From contig JAFGGN010000096.1 of the NCBI GenBank assembly GCA_016930535.1, positions 19,085 through 83,084 on the forward strand: a DNA stretch of 64,000 nt, given 5' to 3'. Below are positions 9,953 through 17,905 of this stretch, in pieces. Numbering within the stretch: position 1 is the stretch's first letter; each line of letters opens with the position of its first letter. The translations under genes were made by a program, and so were the position numbers. The DNA is from a bacterium (GTDB lineage: Bacteria; Zhuqueibacterota; QNDG01; JAFGCO01). The notes beneath the pieces are model-generated. The model searched no databases, was not told where the DNA came from, and saw nothing but the letters and a program-made list of their open reading frames with translations.

Positions 9953-10627
9953 TCAGGGAGCCTGGATTTCCGACGCATCCGGTTCCATTGTTTCGGCTGA
10001 AGCCTGTTCCTCGAGTTTTTTCAAAAAGTAGGAATCCGTGACCGGCAGTTCAGTTTTCAGTTGGGACAATGTTTCGGATACCGGTGCGTTCCCGGCCCTG
10101 GCGAGCGCCTTTGCCGCCAGAATGGCCACGGTGACCTCTGATTTGTCCATGACGACGTTGTCCCTTTGTATCCATCCTTTGTTCCGGCCCTGTGCACCGG
10201 TAACGCGTATCCATCGGTCCAGCGTGTCTGTTATAGCCACCATATCCAGCATTTCAAACGATTTGCTGGTCAATGTAAGCATGTCGGGTCTCGCATACAG
10301 AGGTGTGGTTTCCTTGACAGCACCGACCGCGGCGCCGGGGATCATCAGGTTTCTTTTCACCCATCCTGTTTTACCGTCGGACAGCCTTACATTCAAATAT
10401 TCCCGGTTGTTGACCGTATCCACGGCTGTTTTTCCGACGCAGAGAACGGTTTCTCCCAGTTGCAGCGAGGCCATCCATTTCCCGTCTTCAACGGGTTGTT
10501 CTCTCACGGCCGCTTTGTCCCAGAGACAAACAGCCGGTATGGGTTCGACCGCATTTTCAGATTTTTGACATGATAAAACGGCCATTCCCGTGACAATTGC
10601 AAATAAAACAACGGTCGTGTTTTTCAT
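9953..10627 (-). CDS. Lipoprotein with SH3-like domains
   Basis: 224 residues. A lipoprotein signal ends in lipobox LSC (residue 20), so it should be lipid-anchored in the envelope. Two consecutive bacterial SH3-like segments follow: about 30-95 (AAVREQPVEDGKWMASLQLGE...GKTGWVKRNLM) and about 100-160 (TPLYARPDMLT...RNKGWIQRDNVV). The C-terminus is acidic and helical. SH3b domains in this setting usually bind peptidoglycan or peptide ligands (family knowledge). It lies 23 nt downstream of the beta-barrel gene, with ribosome site GGAGGGAGAACACG, so it is almost certainly co-transcribed. Confidence 0.8.
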   Translation of the reverse strand: MKNTTVVLFAIVTGMAVLSCQKSENAVEPIPAVCLWDKAAVREQPVEDGKWMASLQLGETVLCVGKTAVDTVNNREYLNVRLSDGKTGWVKRNLMIPGAAVGAVKETTPLYARPDMLTLTSKSFEMLDMVAITDTLDRWIRVTGAQGRNKGWIQRDNVVMDKSEVTVAILAAKALARAGNAPVSETLSQLKTELPVTDSYFLKKLEEQASAETMEPDASEIQAP

Positions 10628-10650
10628 CGTGTTCTCCCTCCTGTATCCAT

Positions 10651-11745
10651 CTAAAACAGATAGGTGATTCCCGCTCCTGCCTCAAGACCGCTCAGGGATG
10701 TTTCGTTACTGAAGCTCCCGGTCCAGTATTTAAGTATGCCTGACAGCCGTGTCTTTTTCGACATGCTGTACTCAGGTGCCAGTATGACACCGAACAGAGT
10801 CATGCCGGGATAGACATCGAGTTCCTCATAAAACCGGCCTTCGATACCGTATGTCATGTAAAACTGTACATTGTGCCGATGACGGAGCTCCCCGCGGAGA
10901 TCGATTTGATTCGGTGTGGTTTTCATGTCCTCAGAAACAAGATTCCCGTCCGCATTGAGCATCTGATTGTTCGATTTGCTCCGGAACCGGAAATCGAGCG
11001 TCAGTATGTCATAATCGAAATACCGTTTATATTGCGCGCTGGTGACAATTTTATTGCCCGATTTGTAAATCTCCTGATTGTCGTATTTATCCGATGCATA
11101 GAGCGTGAAGACCAGGTCGAGAGATGCGGTGGACAGGGGGGACAGACGCATATCCAGTCCCCCGGTGAGCAAAAACTCGTTTCCCGGCTGATAGGCCTCT
11201 TCCGTATCCTCCACCGGGATGAATCCGCTTCGGATCTGGAATGCCATTCCCAGACCGGCGACCACATTGTCGCTCATCGGACGGGCCCAGGTAATGCCCG
11301 GGGAGAGATTGAAACCCTGGCCGAAATTGGGCACATTCAAATTCCAGTAATGCTGACTGATCAGCATCGAGGTTTCAAATTCGTCGGCAGTCAGGGTGCT
11401 TTTGCCTGTGGGCAGTCCCAGTCCCACATTCAGCACGATGTTTTTGTCTTCAAGATGATAGTTCCAGAATATCTGGGTATCCGTGATTCCGGACAGATCG
11501 TTGACGTATTCACCGGATACGCCTGCGTAGTTTGTATACAGATACAAGGAATTTTCCCGTGAGAGGGGCCAGTAGATTTCCATCGGCACACTGAATTCAG
11601 CGAAAGAATAATCATCATCCAGCGTGAAGCCCTGATGAATTCCCCGTATTCTGAAAAACCGTGTCTGATTGAGCATGTCCGAATCGTCGGCCAGCATTCG
11701 GCCGGCACACAGCAATAAAAGCAACCAGCAGATTCTTTTGATCAT
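10651..11745 (-). CDS. Outer-membrane beta-barrel protein, family unknown
   Basis: 364 residues with signal peptide (MIKRICWLLLLLCAGRMLA). The rest is a chain of amphipathic strands with aromatic girdles and a terminal Phe (GITYLF), the usual C-terminal signature for insertion by the BAM machinery. It resembles barrels annotated only as transporter-like or hypothetical in FCB bacteria; I do not recognise a specific family. Ribosome site CGGAGGATTCC supports the ATG. It is downstream of the large Reg_prop secreted protein and upstream of the SH3-like lipoprotein, suggesting a surface assembly of barrel, lipoproteins and a secreted propeller. Confidence 0.8.
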   Translation of the reverse strand: MIKRICWLLLLLCAGRMLADDSDMLNQTRFFRIRGIHQGFTLDDDYSFAEFSVPMEIYWPLSRENSLYLYTNYAGVSGEYVNDLSGITDTQIFWNYHLEDKNIVLNVGLGLPTGKSTLTADEFETSMLISQHYWNLNVPNFGQGFNLSPGITWARPMSDNVVAGLGMAFQIRSGFIPVEDTEEAYQPGNEFLLTGGLDMRLSPLSTASLDLVFTLYASDKYDNQEIYKSGNKIVTSAQYKRYFDYDILTLDFRFRSKSNNQMLNADGNLVSEDMKTTPNQIDLRGELRHRHNVQFYMTYGIEGRFYEELDVYPGMTLFGVILAPEYSMSKKTRLSGILKYWTGSFSNETSLSGLEAGAGITYLF

Positions 11746-11756
11746 GGAATCCTCCG

Positions 11757-11782
11757 AAAACCGGCCCTTCCAGGATGCCGGT
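11757..11782 (-). terminator. Possible intercistronic hairpin with short T-run
   Basis: On the minus strand ACCGGC (11777-11782) and GCCGGT (11760-11765) form a 6-bp stem with an 11-nt loop followed by TTTT. It lies between the Reg_prop gene and the barrel gene, 14 nt before the latter's ATG. It may lower read-through within the run; the short T-run makes it weak. Confidence 0.3.
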
Positions 11783-11826
11783 ATTCATCGATGCATATGG
11801 TTTTAGCCGTTTCCCAAGGGTTTTGA

Positions 11827-14800
11827 TCAGTGCAGCCTGATCAGTTTCTTCGACTGTGTAAAGCCGGGCGAGGACAGACGATAAAAATACAGGCCGCTTG
11901 CGACCGCATTACCGAAATCGTCCGTTCCGTCCCATTGCCGCCGGTGCCTGCCCGCCGGCAGGCTTTCATGGACCAGTGTTTTCACGCGCTTCCCCAGTAC
12001 ATTGTAAATATCGAGCCGTACATCGGACCGTTCAGCCAGCTGAAATGCAATCACGGTGGACGGATTGAAAGGATTGGGGAAGTTCTGATCCAGCATATAG
12101 GAGATGGGAACGAGCGGAATATCGCCGCGCCTTGAATCCGCGAATTCTTCGGTCCCCACAAGGATGGCCAGTTTTTTGGGCGCAGAGAATAGCGCCTGAT
12201 TATTCTCGACCGGGATCACCTTGCCGCGGTCCCTGTCCAGAAGCCAGACCTGAAAGTGGTCGGGCATGTCGTTTTTGGGTTCCAGCGTCAGTTGAACCAG
12301 CTCTTCGCCCGCGGTTGAATGAACCTGGAACTCCCAGGCAGCGCCCAGATCCGACACCTTTTTGTAATTGGCCGCATATTTGATTTTGTTCTCCACGAAG
12401 CTGAGTTCGAGAGCGTCGCCGATGGCCGGCGGTTCGAACCAGTCATGATCGTCGATGAAATCCGAGGCGTTGTGCAGCATGCCGATAAAATTGACCGCAT
12501 CGATCAGGCCGGAGGACCGGCCCACCGCCCTGAGTTGCAGTTCCAGCTCGCCTGCGGCGTAAGATCTTGTTGTTCCGGACTTCGGCAGGGTGCCCGGGGC
12601 CTGAACCGGGGGCACGCGCAGTTCACCGGGCCCGTTTGCATAAACAAAATATCCGCCCCAGGGATAGAGTACTGACATGTTGAACACGTACTGATTGAGC
12701 AGTTCGTCGCGGGCCACAGGCGGCTGAACCGTGGTGCCGCGCACCTCGACGCTGTCCCATAGCACCGGAAACGTGAACGGATTGCCGATCTGATTCCATC
12801 CTTTGTGCAGCAGGATCTGATAGGGCATGCGCGCATCCACGGACCGCACATCGTCGAGATCGAACCGGACCGTGTCCTGGGTAATGACCCAGAATGCCTT
12901 GCCCGGCTCGGCGTTCCAGATGGTTTCCAGTGGATTGTATTCGCGATAATAGGCCGTGTCCTGGGCCGAATCGTACCACCAGTAAAAGATGCGCCATAAT
13001 TTGGTATTGTAGTCCCCGATTTCATCGGCAAAGATACGGCCGATATTCCGGTTGACCAGATGGTAAGGGAAGGTCTGCATGCCGTAAACGCCGTTCAGGG
13101 TCGGATGTCCGGACTGTACCGAAGGCGTGGTGACAGGCAGCCAGTTGCTCGTGATGCCGGGCTCTCCGGACAGGTATTCCCTGGCACCCAGCACATTGAT
13201 GGTCGCCACATAGTAGGACAGACCTTCGGCATGGATGCTGTCCGCTTCGATCGTACCGGTCAATGTCAGACCGTTTCGCACGAATTGTGTGGAATCCCAG
13301 TCCGCCTGGCCGGGCTGCTGATAGTAGAGCCAGACATCGGTGGCGATGATATCTCCGATATTCAGTTGTAATATGAACGGGGCGTCCGCGGAAACGACGG
13401 CCGGGAGACTGGCCGGATCGATCTGAAAGGCCACACCTCTTCCCCGGACATTAAGCGTTTCGACACCCGTGAGCGTGTTGGATTCCACGGTCACGACTGC
13501 GGATGAAGCGAACAGATCCGTGGGCGTGAAAGCGATCGTGAATGCCGTGGTGTCCCCGGGCTGAACCGTGGAGGCCGCACCGGAAGTGATCGAGAATCCG
13601 GAGCCGGTCGGTGCCGTCATATTGACACTGATGATGTTTAATACGCTTGAACCGTTGTTGATGATCTGAACGGTTCTGGATTGTGTGGTATTCACCTGCA
13701 CACGGCCGAAATCGACCGCATCGGGATTCATGACGATTCTGGGACTTCCGCCCGAGCCGATGACGGGTAAAATGGCCGGGGAATTAAGCGCCGTATGGGT
13801 CACGATCAGTTCGGCGTTTTTGATTCCTGTCGTGGCCGGGGCGAATTCGAGAATCATTTCATGCGAGGCGCCGGCGTTTACGGTGACCGCAGGCGGGGCC
13901 CCGCCCTGAAGAATGGTGAAATCCGCGGAGCCCGTGATCTGCGTGTTCGTGATCTGTGCCGGGGCCGTGCCCGAATTGGTGAGTGTCACGGTCTGCTGCA
14001 CCACATTGCCGGGATACACGATTCCAAAATCGGCCCGGTTCAGGTCGAAAGCAAGGCTCGCGGCACCCCCCACGCCCTGCAGAATCACCGAATCCGGCGA
14101 TGTGGGGGCATTGCTGTAAATCATGAGCCGGGCCTGATAGGTTCCGGCCGCAGGCGGCGAGAAACGAACGCCCGTACTGTCGGACAGCCCCTGACCGACG
14201 GCCGTATCGATTGTCCGGATCACGGAGAAGGCGCCGGCCTGCGCGCCCGCAATCTCGAGCGTGTCGATCACGAGATCCGCATTGCCGATATTCGTGAGAA
14301 CGTCGTACCGGTCCGCGGATGTCCCGGCGACCACGCTGCCGTAATTCAGCGTGTTCTGTGAAAGGGACAGCTGGGCCGTACCCGTTTCGCCCGCTGTGAA
14401 CAGGGCCAGGCCGCGTTCGGTTCCGATCCAGATGTCACCGTTCATGTCGAAACCGATATCCTGAATATTGTTGTCGATCAGGCCCGAATTCGAGATGTCG
14501 TACACGGCCGTGTCGCCGGGTGCGAATTTGACGAGCCCCTGGCTCGTACCGATCCATACATTTCCGATCGGACTCACGGCGACCGCGCGGATAAAGTCCG
14601 TGGGCAGACGCGAGTTGTCCGTGGTGTACAATCCCCAGTTCTGGCCGATCAGGACCCACAGCCCGATATCCGTGGCCACCCAGAGCCTGTTTTCATTGTC
14701 CACATCCATGTCCTGAATATAGGTGGCAGCCAGGCCGGTGGGCGCGGCCGAGGCCGTTTCCGAGATCGGATCGAATACAGTGAGCCCGAACGTTTCGGAG

Positions 14801-16287
14801 GCCATCCACACGGTGCCGTTCAGATCGGTTTTCACTTTCGGAATGTAATTGTCCTGCAGGCCGATGGTATTCTGTGAATTGTATACGGTCCAGGTCGTTC
14901 CGACCAGTTTTCCCAGGCCGTTTTCCGTACCGATCCAGATCGTGTTGTCGATATCCACATCGCCGCTGAGTATATAATCGCTCGGGATCTGGGAGGATCC
15001 TGTGGTAAAGGTCTGCCAGGACACACCGTTGTACAGGTAGGCTCCGAGACCCTCCGTGCCCACGAACAGGCGGTCCGTATTGTCGGTCATAATATGCGAA
15101 TAAAACGTGTTCGGCAGAACCGATGTTTCGGAATTCTGGATTTGCCAGGACAAACCGTCGTACAGGGCCAGGTCCGATCCGGTATTCATCCACATGCCGC
15201 CGGCCAGATGGCGCGGGGCGATCTGTCTTACATACTGATCCGGCAGGCCCGAATTGGACGTGTTGAATCCCGATGTCCACAGCGTGCCGGCCAGTTTCGC
15301 CAGCCCTTCGGATGTGCCGACCCATTTGGCATTGTCCGTGTCGATTAAAAGGGACTGGATATTGTTGTTCGGCAGTTCCGGTACGCCGGTTTCATTGTAG
15401 GTAACCCAGCTCGTTCCTGGAAAGGTTGTCAATCCGCCGCTTCCGGTGCCGACCCAGGGCACGTTCAGTGCATCCACAGCGATGCACCGGATGTCATTTG
15501 CCGGAAATCCCAGAACGCCGGCCTGGTAAGTGGTCCACTGACTGCCGACCACATAATGCGAGACACCTGTCGCTCCGGTACCGACCCACGGGGCCCGGCT
15601 CGTATCCAGGGCCACGCTCGTGATCCAGTTGGCCGGCAGGCCCGTGGTGTTGTTCCAGACCTGCCAGATATCGATATTCCGCTGCGCGACGCCGTTGTAG
15701 GTGGCGGCCCAGAGAAAATCGCTTGCTGTATCGTAGGTCAGATCGAGTATTTCGTTGCTGGGAAGCGAAGGGGTGTTCAGTGTATTCGTAATGAAGAAAC
15801 TGTCGACATCCATCGAGTATTCACCGAATCCGCTTGATACTGTGCCCGCCACAGGCAGTCCCGAGGCATTCAGGGTTAAGGCAGTAATGCTGTTCGACGG
15901 CAAACCCTTGTCCGTATCGTAGATGCGCCAGTTGCTGCCGCTGATTCTGATCAGTCCGTGCGGTGTGCCGATCCACTTGTCGCCGTTCTGATCCACCACA
16001 ACGTCCGTAATGGCCAGCACCGGCAGAATGGAATTGATGCGGTCGTACACGGCAATCGGTTCGCCCAGGTTCCGGTCGAATTTCACAAGACCGCACCCCG
16101 TTCCGATCCAGAGCGTGTCATTCTGCTGCGCAATGGCCGTGATATTGTCCCCGTTGGTAAAATTGGACCATTGGCCGACCTGTGCATGGGTCCGTACGCC
16201 GAGAACCAGCAGTGTCAGGCAGAGTATTGTCCGGCTTTTCATTGACCTGCGCCTCATGGTTATCCTATTCGTTTTTCCAGGTTTCAT
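11827..16287 (-). CDS. Giant secreted Reg_prop propeller protein with Ig-like domains and C-terminal sorting domain
   Basis: About 1486 residues. A signal peptide (MKSRTILCLTLLVLGVRTHAQ, after a basic leader) is followed by roughly 600 residues of two-component-regulator-propeller repeats (WIGTGCGLVKF, KWIGTPHGLIRI, GLPSNSITAL and similar). Three ASPM/SPD-2/Hydin-type Ig domains follow (LNYGSVVAGT, ADFGIVYPGN, VDFGRVQVNT), then a less conserved region, then a FlgD-Ig-like sorting domain (PNPFNPSTVIAF...GLYFYRL). Reg_prop repeats normally form the sensor of hybrid two-component systems, but here no kinase is attached, so it is a secreted surface protein. ATG 16287 follows GAGGG by 8 nt; ATG 16257 (after AGGA) and 16242 are alternatives. 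The gene begins 12 nt after the TPR lipoprotein stop, so translational coupling is likely. Confidence 0.88.
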   Translation of the reverse strand: MKPGKTNRITMRRRSMKSRTILCLTLLVLGVRTHAQVGQWSNFTNGDNITAIAQQNDTLWIGTGCGLVKFDRNLGEPIAVYDRINSILPVLAITDVVVDQNGDKWIGTPHGLIRISGSNWRIYDTDKGLPSNSITALTLNASGLPVAGTVSSGFGEYSMDVDSFFITNTLNTPSLPSNEILDLTYDTASDFLWAATYNGVAQRNIDIWQVWNNTTGLPANWITSVALDTSRAPWVGTGATGVSHYVVGSQWTTYQAGVLGFPANDIRCIAVDALNVPWVGTGSGGLTTFPGTSWVTYNETGVPELPNNNIQSLLIDTDNAKWVGTSEGLAKLAGTLWTSGFNTSNSGLPDQYVRQIAPRHLAGGMWMNTGSDLALYDGLSWQIQNSETSVLPNTFYSHIMTDNTDRLFVGTEGLGAYLYNGVSWQTFTTGSSQIPSDYILSGDVDIDNTIWIGTENGLGKLVGTTWTVYNSQNTIGLQDNYIPKVKTDLNGTVWMASETFGLTVFDPISETASAAPTGLAATYIQDMDVDNENRLWVATDIGLWVLIGQNWGLYTTDNSRLPTDFIRAVAVSPIGNVWIGTSQGLVKFAPGDTAVYDISNSGLIDNNIQDIGFDMNGDIWIGTERGLALFTAGETGTAQLSLSQNTLNYGSVVAGTSADRYDVLTNIGNADLVIDTLEIAGAQAGAFSVIRTIDTAVGQGLSDSTGVRFSPPAAGTYQARLMIYSNAPTSPDSVILQGVGGAASLAFDLNRADFGIVYPGNVVQQTVTLTNSGTAPAQITNTQITGSADFTILQGGAPPAVTVNAGASHEMILEFAPATTGIKNAELIVTHTALNSPAILPVIGSGGSPRIVMNPDAVDFGRVQVNTTQSRTVQIINNGSSVLNIISVNMTAPTGSGFSITSGAASTVQPGDTTAFTIAFTPTDLFASSAVVTVESNTLTGVETLNVRGRGVAFQIDPASLPAVVSADAPFILQLNIGDIIATDVWLYYQQPGQADWDSTQFVRNGLTLTGTIEADSIHAEGLSYYVATINVLGAREYLSGEPGITSNWLPVTTPSVQSGHPTLNGVYGMQTFPYHLVNRNIGRIFADEIGDYNTKLWRIFYWWYDSAQDTAYYREYNPLETIWNAEPGKAFWVITQDTVRFDLDDVRSVDARMPYQILLHKGWNQIGNPFTFPVLWDSVEVRGTTVQPPVARDELLNQYVFNMSVLYPWGGYFVYANGPGELRVPPVQAPGTLPKSGTTRSYAAGELELQLRAVGRSSGLIDAVNFIGMLHNASDFIDDHDWFEPPAIGDALELSFVENKIKYAANYKKVSDLGAAWEFQVHSTAGEELVQLTLEPKNDMPDHFQVWLLDRDRGKVIPVENNQALFSAPKKLAILVGTEEFADSRRGDIPLVPISYMLDQNFPNPFNPSTVIAFQLAERSDVRLDIYNVLGKRVKTLVHESLPAGRHRRQWDGTDDFGNAVASGLYFYRLSSPGFTQSKKLIRLH

Positions 16288-16298
16288 GGCAATATCCC

Positions 16299-17720
16299 TC
16301 AAGGAATTGTGGGCGGTTCGGGGGGTCTTGGAAGATCCGGCAATGTAATGGTACGCAGGATGGATTCCACGTCAATATCCGTGAGGTTCAGCATACTTTC
16401 ACCCAGTGTTTCGGAAAGCAGTTCCGCGGTGATAAATTCCTGCGTGGACTTCCTCGAATCCTGGCCGGGAATGAATGTGGAACCGATATTGCGGTTGGTG
16501 GTCTGAAGACGGTTCATGATCATGGTTTCCCGGCTGATCATACTGCGGGCAAGGGGGGATTCGGGTTCGACGGCCCTGCGTGTCGTGCGTGTGTCGCTCC
16601 TGCGGCTGTAAAGCACGGACGATTGTGTGGATATCTGTGCCATGTCCTGTGTGACTGCGCTTTTATCACGGGCTTCCTGATATCCCGGATCCATCTGGGA
16701 AGCCTGCTGATAATACCGGCTCGCCTCCTCATAGTTCCCCCGGTCCTCCATCTCGAGGCCCATACAGTAGGCCATGAAGGCCTGCAGGTTACGCGTGGGT
16801 ACATGCTCTATACGCTGCTTTTCTTCATGTGTCAGCTCGATACCCATTTGTCCGATTACCTGAAACACCAGGTTTTTTTCGAGCTCGAAGATTTTTTCCA
16901 TATTGTCTTTCAGTGTGACCGGTTTCGAATCGGACCGGGCGAGAATATCCGCGTAGGTGACATCCATCAGGACGTTCCGGTCGAATTCCACGACAAAGTT
17001 ACCCTGAATCATTTTACCGGCACCCAGCAGTTTGCCCATTCTGGGCGTGGAGGTGACATCCATCAGTCCGGTCTGGGACAGGTTCATTTCGTCCAGCAGC
17101 GCCTGAACACGAATGCGTTCGACCACGTCCAACTGCCGGACCTGACTCAGATCGGTCATGATCATTTCGGCCACACCTTTGCCTATGGGTGCATATTGAT
17201 CGTCGCTGCCCATATATTTCAGGGGCATGACCGCGACTGCTTTGGGGGATGTGGATTTAATCTCGAGGAGCGCTTCGCTCTGCATCATGCGCTGTATTTC
17301 CCCCCGCATTTTCCCGCGTCCCAGCAGCTGATACTGGGCCTGCATTTTATGTTTGTATTCCACGGGCGTTTTTACCAGGGTGTACCGGCCGTAAATCTGC
17401 AGCGCCCGGTCGGTCTGATCCCGCATCTCCAGAAGCTGGGCGAGATAATACAGGGTCTGGGCGTCCCGTGTGTTCAGCCGGTAAGCCTTAAGCAGGCTTT
17501 TTACGGCGAATTTGTACATTTTCAATTCGAAAAGAGCGGATCCCAAATTGCGATAGGCCGTGTGACTGCGCGGATTTTGCCTGACTTCGAGGATCAATTG
17601 TTTCAACTGCTGTTTTTGCACCGCAGGCCCCGGATCGGTCTGGACCGGTACCGTACATGAAAGTACGGTTAAAAGCGATGCAATAAACAGGCAAAGGCCA
17701 TTGCCAAGGCGGTTTTGCAT
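16299..17720 (-). CDS. TPR lipoprotein with CsgG/FlgO-like domain
   Basis: 473 residues. The lipoprotein signal ends in VLSC. TPR-like helices (about 45-125: HTAYRNLGSALFELKMYKFAVKSLLKAY) lead into an alpha/beta region (about 160-305: VAVMPLKYMG...IGKGVAEMIMTDLSQ...DVVERIRVQALLDEM...GAGKMIQGNF) that matches the CsgG/FlgO/TolB-N style used by outer-membrane secretion and flagellar accessory lipoproteins. Another TPR pair follows (about 320-360), then a low-complexity tail ending in prolines. It is the first gene of the six-gene envelope run; ribosome site TCAGGAGAACGCC is strong. By analogy it may form a ring or scaffold at the outer membrane for the secreted partners downstream; this is inference. 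Confidence 0.85.
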   Translation of the reverse strand: MQNRLGNGLCLFIASLLTVLSCTVPVQTDPGPAVQKQQLKQLILEVRQNPRSHTAYRNLGSALFELKMYKFAVKSLLKAYRLNTRDAQTLYYLAQLLEMRDQTDRALQIYGRYTLVKTPVEYKHKMQAQYQLLGRGKMRGEIQRMMQSEALLEIKSTSPKAVAVMPLKYMGSDDQYAPIGKGVAEMIMTDLSQVRQLDVVERIRVQALLDEMNLSQTGLMDVTSTPRMGKLLGAGKMIQGNFVVEFDRNVLMDVTYADILARSDSKPVTLKDNMEKIFELEKNLVFQVIGQMGIELTHEEKQRIEHVPTRNLQAFMAYCMGLEMEDRGNYEEASRYYQQASQMDPGYQEARDKSAVTQDMAQISTQSSVLYSRRSDTRTTRRAVEPESPLARSMISRETMIMNRLQTTNRNIGSTFIPGQDSRKSTQEFITAELLSETLGESMLNLTDIDVESILRTITLPDLPRPPEPPTIP

Positions 17721-17763
17721 GGCGTTCTCCTGAACATCCGGTTTTTATTCAAATTACAGACGT

Positions 17764-17769
17764 ATTATA
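17764..17769 (-). promoter_or_regulatory. Candidate -10 element of the envelope gene run
   Basis: A perfect TATAAT on the minus strand lies 44 nt upstream of the TPR lipoprotein ATG inside a very AT-rich 185-nt spacer (17721-17905). The region 17 nt further upstream (TGGCAT) is a poor -35 match, so the call rests on the -10 and on position. The rest of the spacer holds no gene; a 73-codon plus-strand ORF there lacks a ribosome site. Confidence 0.4.
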
Positions 17770-17905
17770 CAACCATTTTTTTTGAAATGCCACATTATTT
17801 TTTGATAATGATTTTTGTTTTGTCAGTCTCTGTTATACCGGGGAATCGGACGGCGGGATATCGTTCTGAAAATGTTCGGATTTCCAACTCCCCCGCTAAG
17901 GCTTT

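Noticed and set aside
16182..17660. 492-codon plus-strand ORF
   Set aside because: Wholly antisense to the TPR/CsgG-like lipoprotein, which has a lipobox, domains and a ribosome site. The composition is that of a shadow frame in GC-rich coding DNA.
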